DNA of 64,000 nucleotides from Ampelocalamus luodianensis (lineage: Eukaryota > Streptophyta > Magnoliopsida > Poales > Poaceae), in contig CM070623.1 in the NCBI GenBank assembly GCA_036346255.1, positions 7,482,407-7,546,406 of the forward strand, given 5' to 3'. The notes below the pieces were generated by a model. The model searched no databases. It was not told where the DNA came from and was given only the letters and a program-made list of their open reading frames with translations. Shown piece by piece: positions 24,007-33,563 of this stretch; the stretch's first letter is position 1, and each line of letters opens with the position of its first letter. Both the position numbers and the translations under genes were made by a program.

Positions 24007-24668
24007 TTGCCGAGTGCCTCAGGCACTCGGCAAAGGCTCCTTTGCACTCGGTAAAGGCTTTGCCGAGTGCGACACTCGGCAAAGGGCACTCGGAAAAAAA
24101 AAATCGGCAAAGTAGCCTTTGCCGAGTGTATTTTTTCGGGCACTCGGCAAAGGCTTTACCGAGTGCCGGGTTGGCACTCGGCAAAGAAAAGGCACAGTTA
24201 CGGCGCCGGCCCTGTTGACGGCCGCTTTGCCGAGTGCCAAACCGGCGGCACTCGGCAAAGAGTTTTTTACTTTTTTTGAAAATGTCTTTGCCGAGTGTCG
24301 GAATGATGGCACTCGGCAAAGTTTTGAAATATTTTTTTTTGAAAATCCTTTGCCGAGTGCCTCGGCCATGGCACTCGGCAAAGTTATTTTTTTTTTGAAA
24401 TCCTTTGCCGAGTGCAATCCCTTATGGCACTCGGCAAAGTTGTAAATTTTTTTTTAAAAAAAATTCTTTGCCGAAAGTGCCGCAGTCCCGCACTCGGCAA
24501 AGTTTTAATTTTTTTAAAAAATCTTTGCCGAAAGTGCCATGGTCATGGCACTCGGCAAAGCTGGAAAACAGGGATTTTGAGATGCCCACATTCCCAGCTT
24601 TGCCGAGTGCCATGACCATGGCACTCGGCAAAGGACTTATTTGCCGTGTGTTGCACTCGGCAAAGTGA
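24007..24668. repeat. CACTA left subterminal repeats (TTTGCCGAGTGCC)
   Basis: About ten pairs of TTTGCCGAGTGCC and its reverse complement alternate. Each pair forms a small palindrome, for example 24599-24634, where CTTTGCCGAGTGCCAT and ATGGCACTCGGCAAAG flank a 4-nt centre. The spacers are T-rich runs (TTTTTTGAAAAT and similar). Some copies near 24470-24535 carry an inserted AA (GCCGAAAGTGCC). Confidence 0.9.
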
Positions 24669-24722
24669 CCCAAAACTGCATTTTTTATTTGTTTTTTACA
24701 TTCCATCACGACAAACAAATCC

Positions 24723-24860
24723 ATCCAAACATATATCAGATCCATCACATATATATCACATCCATCACATATATATCTCATCCATCACATATATATCACA
24801 TCCATCACACATATATCTCATCCATCACATATTTATCACATCCATCACATATATAACAAT
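24723..24860 (+). repeat. 20-bp tandem repeat (CATATATATCACATCCATCA)
   Basis: About six to seven copies of a 20-bp unit with few substitutions, just inside the left subterminal region. Because 20 is not a multiple of 3, the histidine/isoleucine-rich frames through it are artefacts. It is a minisatellite inside the transposon. Confidence 0.85.
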
Positions 24861-25108
24861 AAGTGCTCTAGTCCATCCAAACAAATCCACAAGTTCATCA
24901 CGATGACAAGTGCATCATAAGTATATCACAAGTCCATCACCAAGTGAACAACAAATGAAAATACAACTACCATTCATCTCGAAGGTGGCCATCGCGATCG
25001 TGGTGAAGGAAAAGCTATATCATTCGGAGGCGCATGAGGTGGATTATTCGAACCCGCCGATTGAGGTCTGCACAAAGGAGAAGAGATTGCATGTGAGACA
25101 AGATTACA

Positions 25109-25884
25109 TTAGATACCTAATCTAGGAAGGTAGAGGTCATACAAGCAAAGCACAAGCGAAAGCAAATAACTTTCATACTCACGGAGTAGCTGCAATGCAG
25201 GACGCGTGAGCGGAGGTTGAACGAACAGCACCGGCACAAATAAGCCCGTATGTTGCCCAAGACCTTGTAGGAACTCCATCATGTCCGCCAAGCTCGCGCT
25301 GGCTCGCCGCCGCCCGCTCGGCCTCACTGGCCGACATCCTCGCCGCTCGCCCGGTCGGCCTCGGTGGCCGACATCCTCTCTTGCTCGGCCTCCGCCCCGA
25401 CGTTGCCTCATTTCTTGTTCCAGTAGGGCCTGCAATATTTCACCCAATGTTTCATAATGCAAAGCTAATAAAGGTGTGTAAAGATCAATGTACGACGAGT
25501 AAAACAGAATAACCTCGAGTGCGTCGACCGGTCTTTGTCGTGCCAAACTGCCCGCGGGCGATGGCGGGCTCTCGCTCGTGCTCGTGCTCGGATCCGGAGA
25601 GAGATGGAGTAGAGGCCGTGTCGATGAGGCCGCCGCCAAGCGTAACCGCCCATGCTTCTTGCCTTGTCCCACCTCATGACGATCTCTCCATCAAAGTCCC
25701 GGGTGCTCGGATCATGGTCCGCCCATGGACCGACCTTGCCGCCGACGATGTACTCACCGATGCGGTGTGGACGCCGGGTTCGTGTACGCCTCGGGCGGTC
25801 CTCGAGTTGAAGGAGACGCGTCGGACGCCGCCTTGCCCTTGTGGGCCATACACCATGCCTGGAAGTCCGAGCAAGGCTGGGCAC
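25109..25884 (-). pseudogene. TNPA-like (plant Spm transposase family) remnant
   Basis: On the minus strand, GQGKKHGRLRL (start of the 25109-25672 frame) resembles the conserved G.KHGR block of TNPA/Transposase_24 proteins of grass CACTA elements. A basic/glutamate-rich helix (LLEQEMRQRR, near residue 90) and MMEFLQGLGQHTG in another part match the usual coiled C-terminal part ending near a proline-rich tail. The upstream part (up to about 26700) shows no continuous frame, and the conserved block is also read in an overlapping frame. The protein would bind the subterminal repeats. Identification rests on short motifs only, so it is moderately supported. It lies downstream of the TNP2 remnant, the normal order in CACTA elements. 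Confidence 0.5.
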
Positions 25885-27249
25885 TATGTGACGCCGACTG
25901 CGAGAAAGACAGCAAGATAATTAGAAATCAGGCAGAATTGAGCGTCACAATAGATAAATGAATTCGTGTACCCATGCTTGTTTGTATGCGGAGAGGTCGC
26001 GTCGCCTTGATGGTGTGCCGACCTTGCATCATCAAACGACGGTCCGGGCATCACTGTGCATCCGAGATACTCCTCGCGTGAACCACTTGTCCACGATCAT
26101 CGCCAAAGACTCGGGATACGATTGGCACCACCAGTGGAATCATCTACACGCCATCAAGTATTTGACATGTAAGAAGATCAAATTAAACGTACTTAATCTC
26201 AAAACGAATCAATATTAATGTTCTTCATCTACCTCAAGGTACTGCTCCCGGGTCAGCGTCATGTTTCTTGCGTCTTTCTTGGTGACCTTCTCTCCAAGCT
26301 TCGACCCGTGGTAGGTTACGATGGTTCGGATGCGCACTCGTGATGCATGTCGGTGATTAGTTTTTACAGCTTTGTAGCCACCGCCCGCCTCGCCTCAAAT
26401 CCCTCATCGCATCTGAAATAAGTCTGCATACAAACGCGATGTATCCATTCATTATTTCAAGAAAAGTCCAATGAATGCGATGTATTGAGTAATGTTGTGC
26501 GAGGGAGACTTACCCAAAACTCCGCCTTCACGCGCCGCCTTGTTGGGGTACTCCGCATCGGGGCCAACGACGAGTGGTCAAACGAGTAGGCCGGCTCCGC
26601 CTTCCGGCGTGACGTGACAATGCCGGGTAGTGTTGCTCGCACGAAGACCCAGGATGCCATTGGGGAGCGTGCGCCACCACCCGACACAACCACCCGCCTC
26701 GCACAAGTGATTAAGAAAATTATTAGTTTCTCCTTTTTCAACATATCATATGAAGTAGTGGTGACAACATCTAAAGTTACTTACTTTTGCTTCGGGGCAA
26801 ATCATCAAGGCGTCGGTGAGGATGCAGAACCTGAGGGAAGCTCGCGGGACCTCGCAAGTAGACACCGAAGAGGCAGAGGAGGAAGCGGAACCCGTGCCTA
26901 CCGCCTCGTCGCCGTCCTCGTCCCGCCTCCTCCTCGCCCGTCTGCCGAACCAGCTCCTCGCCGTCTCACGAACCGGCCTCCTCGTCCAACTCGTCCACGG
27001 GCGCCACCTCCACCTCCTCCTCCTCCTCCAACACCTCCTCACGCGGCGTGGGAGGAGACGGCCCCCTCCTGCGGCCGGCGGTCCTCTTCCTCCTCCTCCG
27101 TCCGACCCTCCGCCCTCCCCGCGGGCGTGGTCTCTCGTAAAGCGAGGACACGCACGACGGTTCCCGCCATCTTTGTTCACTCACCTGCAATTAAAAAGAA
27201 TAAGCAAGACGTAATTAGAAATAGATGCAAAATGAACATAACATAATTT
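25885..27249 (-). other. CACTA interior, no continuous coding frame
   Basis: GC-rich and partly low-complexity (26880-27130 is CCTCCTC-rich), between the two transposase remnants. Probably decayed exons and introns of the TNPA-like gene. No motif was secured. Confidence 0.35.
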
Positions 27250-27519
27250 CCAAAAACATAGTAATACATGTATTAGAAATAGATGCAAAATGAACAAAAC
27301 ATAATTACAAAAACACAGATTACATGTATTAGAAATAATCTTCATGATTGGGATTAGTGGATCATAACTCTCGCCATCACTATCAACATTGTCCAAATCA
27401 TCAACACTATCCGAAGGAGGAATGTTGTCTTCATTGTCATTGCCTAAACGTAATCGCCAAGCATTTGTAAGTCCTTCACATTTCGCACCTCGTCTCCAGC
27501 GTCCTCGTCATCAACCCTT

Positions 27520-28740
27520 TCATTGTCTACTTCCATTCCTATCGCCGGTTAAGTCTATCTCAAACCTCCTTGTAGCCCTCTTCTTGAAAGAACTCTCCAT
27601 CATATGTGTTTGGGTTGAAGTTGTAATCTTCATCGCTTGGGACAGTAGTTTATCGTGTGGCGATACCTTGTGCACAATAGCCCAACCCTTAAGATGCTCT
27701 TTGTCTTGGCACGCGTATGGCGTATAATAAACCTGGACGGCCTGTTGAGCCACAATGTAGACATCTTTTCCTAGATAGACGGAATCCTGTCGAATCTCGA
27801 GCCTCATTGCGAGCCTCATCTGCTTTCTCACGATGTTTGTCATCAAAGCGGGTCCATGCTTCACCATCGGATGGATGTACCATCTTGTCAGGATTGTACC
27901 GTTTGCCATTTTTGTGCCATGTCATCTGTTTCGCGGATTCCTCGGTCGTGTATAGCCGTTGGATCCTCGGTAGGAACGGAAGGTACCGTAGGATTTTCAC
28001 AGGATCGTAGTCGCCTCTTCCGCCATCACGAGTCTACCTCCGTACACCGGAGGATTTACACTTTGGACAAGACTTTGCATCCTTGTGTTCTTTCCTAAAT
28101 AGGACGCACCCTTCGAACAAGCATGTATCCGCTCATACGGCATCTTAAGTGCACGAAGGAGTTTCGTGACTCGTACATGCTCTTTGGCGTAATGTGGCCC
28201 TCCGAGCGTGGTGCCAATCACGGTCAACATCTTATCGAAGCCTTCGACTCAGTTTAACTCGGACTTCAACCCCATTAAGCGCCCAATGGCATCCACTTGA
28301 GACACCGTTGACCGATCGTGAAGGGGTTTCGTGCCGAGTCCATCATGTCGTAGAACGCTGTGCGGCCGCCTCCATCTCCTCCTTCTCACGCCCTCATCGA
28401 ATCGTCCTTGGTGAAAGTCATCTAACATGTCCGCTACCCGGCATCGGCATCAAAAGCCTCGACGCGTGGTCTCACCACCTCTTCTCTCATACGATGGGCT
28501 TCACCATGGTGGACCCACCGGTGTAGTCCGGCGTAAATCCATTCTTCAAAAGATGTTTACCCATGTCCACCTTGTTTACCCTTCTCCTGTTTCCACATTT
28601 CTGCAGGACACAAAACTAGACAATATCCTTTAGCACCTTGCCAAATGCACGTTCAAGAAAGCATCGGTCTTGTTCATCCATTCGTGGTGTAATCACTCGA
28701 CTTCTCCGGCCGTGTACATCCAAAGGACGGTCATCCATCC
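27520..28740 (-). pseudogene. TNP2-type CACTA transposase remnant
   Basis: In minus-strand order, in different frames, I see a transposase-associated N-terminal segment with VDMGKHLLKNGFTPDYTG (about 28500-28560). It is followed one frame over by WVHHGEAHRM and ADMLDDFHQGRFDEG (about 28400-28500), then MPYERIHACSKG (28120-28160). Next come the hallmark TNP2 block RYLPFLPRIQRLY, SAKQMTWHKNGKRY and MVHPSDGEAW (27800-28000), and a DUF4216-like tail with VYIVAQQAVQVYY (27690-27760). Functional TNP2 proteins cut at the CACTA ends. Here the region after MVHPSDGEAW, which should hold most of the catalytic domain, is missing. At least three frame changes separate the parts, so it is broken and internally deleted. 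Confidence 0.8.
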
Positions 28741-29887
28741 TCTAACATATGTATCAACGAGTCATGTAACCATCAATTGCATCTACGTGATCTACGACCA
28801 TGATACTAAAAGAGGGTTATACCTAGGGTGGCGGTGGAGTCAAAGCTAAGCGGGGCCGTGGCGAGTCGGTGCAGTGGCGAGGCGACGCTGTGCAGGGAGA
28901 CCGGCACGGCGCCGGGAACTCCGACTCGGCTCCGACGGGCTCTTCGCTGCAAAATGGAACAAAATACTGTCATTTAAAAAAAAATCGGCAGAACCTCCCC
29001 TGCACGGTGAGGTTTCCAAAACCTGTAAAAAACAACGGCACGATGGCCGACAACCACATATATATGTACAACCACAACTACACCGTAATCGGCATTAATT
29101 ATCCATCGATTATCCTCCAGTCGTGCCTTGATCTCATGACCTACTTAAAATGATTCCTTGTGCTATACAACCAACAATTGCATCAATGTACAAGATAACC
29201 CTTCGTGTATGCAAATTAATCATCTAACATTATGAGAGAGTAAACATATCATTTGGCCACAATCAGATAGGGTAGGCCTTATAAAGGCTCTCCTAATTCA
29301 GACTTAACACTAATAAACAATACTTCATTAACCATATACGAGTTCAATCTGTGTAATGTAATATATATGAAACATCTTTCTAAGTATTGTTCTGGATTCA
29401 CCACATCCCATCTACAAAATTTGTCATTACTTCTTGTACTAAAATTTCGTCAAAGTTCAAACCCTTTCTTGTACTAAGAAATTATTAGTCAAATCGTTGA
29501 TTGAGTTTGATTAAGGACAGATCATAGCGGCGACGGTGGCAACTAATAGTTACTTGTATATCTGCTACCACTTTGCTAGAGCACACCACCAAATAATTTT
29601 ATCAGAAAGTGTAATCGGTTTATTGATAGAATGCCCGAAGTCAAGAACCTAGTAACTAACATGACGATCGCGATAAGTCATTAACTTCGATACCAATTAA
29701 GTCAATCCTCCCGCTAATGCACGCATACAAGATACATACAAAAGATCACCTCAATAGATTTAATTCATTAGATTACGCTACCAATTAAGCCAATCTCTCA
29801 GATAATGCATGCATGCATACATACAAAAAGATCGATTAACAAAAATATATCAAGAAACGGAGGAGATTTGCTTCACTCACCTCGGGT
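28741..29887. other. CACTA interior, AT-rich, no gene recognised
   Basis: Upstream part of the transposase transcription unit if the element is read on the minus strand. It has GC-rich patches near 28850-28940 and AT-rich remainder. No conserved motif. Confidence 0.35.
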
Positions 29888-30355
29888 ATGGGAAGCTGCG
29901 GTATAGGCGATGGCGGCGCGAAGCGGCGCGGCGGCGTGGCGGCGGCGGCGGCGGCAGGCGCGGCGGGCGGGCGGGGGCGGCGTGGCGCGCGCGGCGGGGC
30001 GTGGCGGCGTGGGCGGCGGCGGCGGCGCGATGGCGGCGGCGGTGGCGGCGATGGGCGGGCGTGGCGGCGGCGGCGGCGAGGGCGCGGCGCGGCGGCGGCA
30101 GCGGCGGCGCGGCGGCGGCGGCGTGGGCGAGGCGGCGGCGGCAAGGGGCGAGGCGCGCGGCGGGCGCGCGGCGGCGGGGCGGCGGGCGGCGCGGCGCGCG
30201 GCGGCGCGCGGCGCGTGGCAGCGGCAGCGCAGCGCGCGAGGTGGCGGCAGGGGCGCGCGCAGCAGGGGCGCGGTGGTGGTGGCGCGCGCGGCGCGCGCGG
30301 CGCGGCGGCGGCGCTGCAGGTGCGTGTGTGCGTGTGTGGGTGCCGGCACACCACA
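29888..30355. repeat. Extreme GC island of GGC/GCG repeats inside the CACTA element
   Basis: About 470 bp composed almost only of G and C on the plus strand (GGCGGC, GCGCGG units), with long open frames on both strands and several phases. The absence of stop codons follows from the absence of A and T. It is adjacent to the right subterminal repeats and could be a CpG-rich promoter/leader region of the transposase unit. I do not call a protein. Confidence 0.75.
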
Positions 30356-30366
30356 CTTAAGTTTCG

Positions 30367-32014
30367 AAGTTTGCCGAGTGCCCGAGATCTGGCACTCGGC
30401 AAACAATTTTCAATTTTTTTTTTATTTTGTTTGCCGAGTGCCCAAGATCTGGCACTCGGCAAAGAGTTTTTTTTAATTTTTTTTTTGTAAATTTTTTTTT
30501 ATTACCTTTGCCGAGTGCCCCGGATATGGCACTCGGCAAAGAGGTTTTTTATTTTTTAATTTCTTTGCCGAGTGCCCGAGCTATGGCACTCGGCAAAGAG
30601 GAATTTTTTAAAATTTTTTAAAAAATTTTCTTCCCCTCCAATTTTTTTTTAAAACAACAGGACCTCTCCCCATCTTTGCCGAGTGTCGTATGAGCGGCAC
30701 TCGGCAAAGACCCCCTTTGCCGAGTGCCATGGCACGACACTCGGCAAAGATTTTTTTTATTTTTTATTTTGGCCTCCAAATTTTTTTTGCAGCCCTACTA
30801 CAGTATAAGGTACTCTATGTTAGGATTTGGTACATTTTTTGTGGCTTTTTGTTATACTTAGTTAATTTATTTCATTTACTAGAATTATTTCGGAAAATGC
30901 AAATTTGATCTACGATGCATCGAATAATGGAATTTAATGATTCAAAAATGATAGTCATGTTATTGATCGTAGTGTGAGGTCGTATCGAGAACGGACCGAA
31001 ATTTGGACATCTTGTTGACGAAACATGACCGTGAACTTGCGGGCGAAGTGTTTTTAAATTCTATAAAAAGCAAACAACGTCCGAAAATTATGAAACTCGT
31101 GGAGATGTCATGATATCATATGTGGAGGCTGTGATAAAAATTTGAGAAGGTTTCGTGCACGTTGTCACGTACGATGCTTTCAAACCAGGACATCTCCAGC
31201 TGGGATATAAGTATCACATGTGGAGATGTCCTGGTTTGAAAGCATCGTACGTGACAACGCACAAAACCTTCTCAAATTTTTATCACAGCCTCCACATATG
31301 ATATCATGACATCTCCACGAAGTTTCATAATTTTCTGACGTTGTTTGCTTTTTATAGAATTTAAAACACTTCGCCCGCAAGTTCATGGTCATGTTTCACA
31401 ACAAGATGTCCAAATTTCGGTCCGCTCTCGATACGGCCTCACACTACGACCAATAACATGACTATCATTTTGAATCATTAAATTCCATTATTCGATACAT
31501 CGCAGTTCAAATTTGCATTTTCCAAATAATTCTAGTAAATGAAATAAATTAACTAAGTATAACAAAAGCCACAAAAATGTACCAAATCCTAACATAGAGT
31601 AATTGACATCAGAGCAGTGTCGCAAAAATTTTGGAGGCCAAAATAATAAAAAAATCTTTGCCGAAAGTCGTTGTGCCATGGCACTCGGCAAGGGGTCTTT
31701 GCCGAAGTCGCTCATACGACACTCGACAAAGATTTATTTTGCCGAGTGCCAAACGGCCGGCGCCGGCAAACTTTGACGTCGGCGGAACCGTTACCTCGAG
31801 CCGCTTTGCCGAGTGCCCCGCTTGCCGAGTGCCCGCACTCAAAGAAAGAGTGAATGTACCGAGTGTTAATCTTTGTCGAGTGCATGGCACTTGGCAAAGA
31901 GGGCTTTGCCGAGTGTAATTCTTTGCCGAGTGTCGCACTCGGCAAAATAGCTCTTTACCGAGTGCCCGATATTTGGCACTCGGCAAAGTTTTTTGCACTC
32001 GGCAAAGGGGTTGT
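30367..32014. repeat. CACTA right subterminal repeats
   Basis: TTTGCCGAGTGCC / GGCACTCGGCAAA pairs lie at 30367-30600, at 30674-30750 and 31650-31735 (the palindrome arms), and at 31736-32010, where several are degraded (GACAAAG, CCGGCAAAC). This is an interrupted counterpart of the left array. Confidence 0.85.
30672..31733. repeat. Giant inverted repeat (about 0.52-kb arms, 22-nt loop) inside the CACTA right end
   Basis: The left arm (30672-31198) and right arm (31221-31733) are near-perfect reverse complements. For example GTCACGTACGATGCTTTC (31164-31181) pairs with GAAAGCATCGTACGTGAC, and the arms meet at CCAGGACATCTCCA / TGGAGATGTCCTGG with only 22 nt between. Each arm also carries two pairs of TTTGCCGAGTG subterminal repeats at its outer end. 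A transcript across it would fold into a very long hairpin. Confidence 0.9.
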
Positions 32015-32025
32015 GTCCGGTAGTG

Positions 32026-32555
32026 TGTGAAGGAAGAGTTTTCAACGCTGAGTTTGATTACATGAGTTTGTGGTTGGGAAGGTCTGAGTCTGTCCCTGGG
32101 TAATGGGTATACATTGTTGGGTTGTTCTATTCTTATCTCAGCAGGAGAAACTTTGTTATGTTCAAAGACACTTTCAGCGTAGCGGTCTGAGGGCTGTCCC
32201 ATACGGTTGTGGCCTTCTGTCCCATACGGTTGTGGCCTTCTTGTGTTCCTCACCCTGTGCGTACCCCTCATCTAGACCGAGGTACACTCCTGGTTTGGTG
32301 CTTTCGTCAGATCGTTGGAGCCGGTGGGCTGCCTCTACGACGCTTCTCTGTAGTTTCCTTTTGATATCCCAATTTCTTAGTCAGGAGAAGTTATTTAGAA
32401 CCATTGTTTTCTTCTATTTACAGATGAAAACCCGTATGGCGGATATTCTTCAAACTTAACAGATTCCGTGTTGATTTTGGGAACAGTAATGCATATTCAA
32501 TAGTTATTTTGGTTCCCATCGGTAACACTACCGTAGCTCTTCCAAATCTAGCAAT
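32026..32555 (+). other. Host-like sequence between the two CACTA elements
   Basis: 530 bp including both TSD copies. It contains a perfect 24-bp tandem duplication (two units of CTGTCCCATACGGTTGTGGC plus four bases) at about 32193-32241. A 118-codon frame (32103-32459) spans it but shows no recognisable domain. No gene called. Confidence 0.4.
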
Positions 32556-33127
32556 CACTACCAGAATCCTATTATTTCCCGAGTGCCCGAAACACACGGG
32601 AAAATCCCTAAAACACTTGGGAAACTAAGTCCCGAAGGTCAGCCGTCAGGAAAATACACTCGAGATAGTTTCATCGGGAGAAAACTGGTTTCCCGAGTGT
32701 TAATACTTACACTCGGGAAACATACAACACTCGGGAGAATAGTTCACACAACGGGTTCACCACTGTAACGGAATACTTTCCCAAGTGTATGTCAGCCAAG
32801 AACACTCGGGAAAGTAAGAAGACTGACACTCGGGAAACTATCTTTCCCAATAAGCCCCGAAAGTTCCCCGAGTGTGAACACTCGGGAATATATATTTGTT
32901 TCCCGAGTTTGTGTCAAACAAGGCACTCGGGAGTTACCCGAACAGGGTATACTCCAATTTAATTTTGCACAGATTTTGCAATCAAATAAACCATAATTCC
33001 ACAGCAAGAAAAAAAGTATAAATCATTACATATATAGATTGAACAACATGGACATAATTTCCAAGCTCACAATATATAAGATCTGACATCCCCAACATTC
33101 GAGTTCAAACTCAATACATATAACAGT

Positions 33128-33322
33128 TCAAGTAGTAATTTCATTACATATATAACCATTTTCTTCGAAAAACAGGATGTTACATTCATTGAAGAGGTGG
33201 GTATAGTAGTTGATATCTTGTTCATCAAAAGCAAGCTCCAGCTTCACATTTATTTCTTCCAAAGCTTTCTTCTCCCTTTCAATGACTGGAACAACACTGA
33301 CAGGTTCAAGAACTACATCTGA
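33128..33322 (-). pseudogene. Candidate terminal exon, possibly a captured gene fragment, inside the second CACTA element
   Basis: On the minus strand a pyrimidine-containing tract ending ATCATTTCAG (splice acceptor) is followed at 33322 by an open frame of 64 codons with a stop at 33128. It reads SDVVLEPVSVVPVIEREKKA and continues with a charged, coiled-coil-like segment (ALEEINVKLELAFDEQDINY). The amino-acid composition looks like real protein, unlike neighbouring frames. I do not recognise the family, and I could not find an upstream exon with an open frame. It could be transposase-derived or captured host sequence. Confidence 0.35.
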
Positions 33323-33390
33323 CTGAAATGATGTTAGCTTGTTAGGATAAACACACACTGAAATTTTAACAAAGTTATATCATGCAGTGC

Positions 33391-33563
33391 ATATTGCCAG
33401 GACATGAATAACCATGAACATGACTTGAGGTAATTGTAAAGAAAAATGATATTGCCAGGACATGAATAACCATGAACAGGACTTGAGGTAATTGTAAAGA
33501 AAATGATATTGCCAGGACATGAATAACCATGAACAGGACTTGAGGTAATTGTAAATAAAATGA
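33391..33563 (+). repeat. 57-58-bp tandem repeat, three copies
   Basis: ATATTGCCAGGACATGAATA starts units at 33391, 33449 and 33506. The copies are almost identical (one CATGAACATGAC versus CATGAACAGGAC change). Recent local amplification inside the CACTA element. Confidence 0.9.

Larger units (their letters stand above)
23987..32025 (-). mobile_element. CACTA (En/Spm-type) DNA transposon, 8.0 kb
   Basis: The left end CACTACCGGACTCAGG and the reverse complement of the right end, CACTACCGGACACAAC, are TIRs. The 3-bp duplication TGT (23984-23986 and 32026-32028) is perfect. Both ends carry many TTTGCCGAGTGCC / GGCACTCGGCAAA subterminal repeats, the presumed binding sites of the TNPA-type protein. 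Decayed transposase genes run on the minus strand (about 28740 down to 25100), so the element's 5' end is at 32025. It inserted about 470 bp downstream of the dynamin-related gene. Frame breaks make it look non-autonomous, though some could be assembly errors. Confidence 0.93.

Noticed and set aside
24723..24860. CRISPR-like array
   Set aside because: 20-bp units are directly abutting without unique spacers, in plant transposon DNA. It is a minisatellite.
29836..30490. Several 160-208-codon open frames on both strands in the GC island
   Set aside because: They exist because the sequence lacks A and T and hence stop codons. All phases and both strands are open, and the composition is Arg/Ala/Gly/Pro only.
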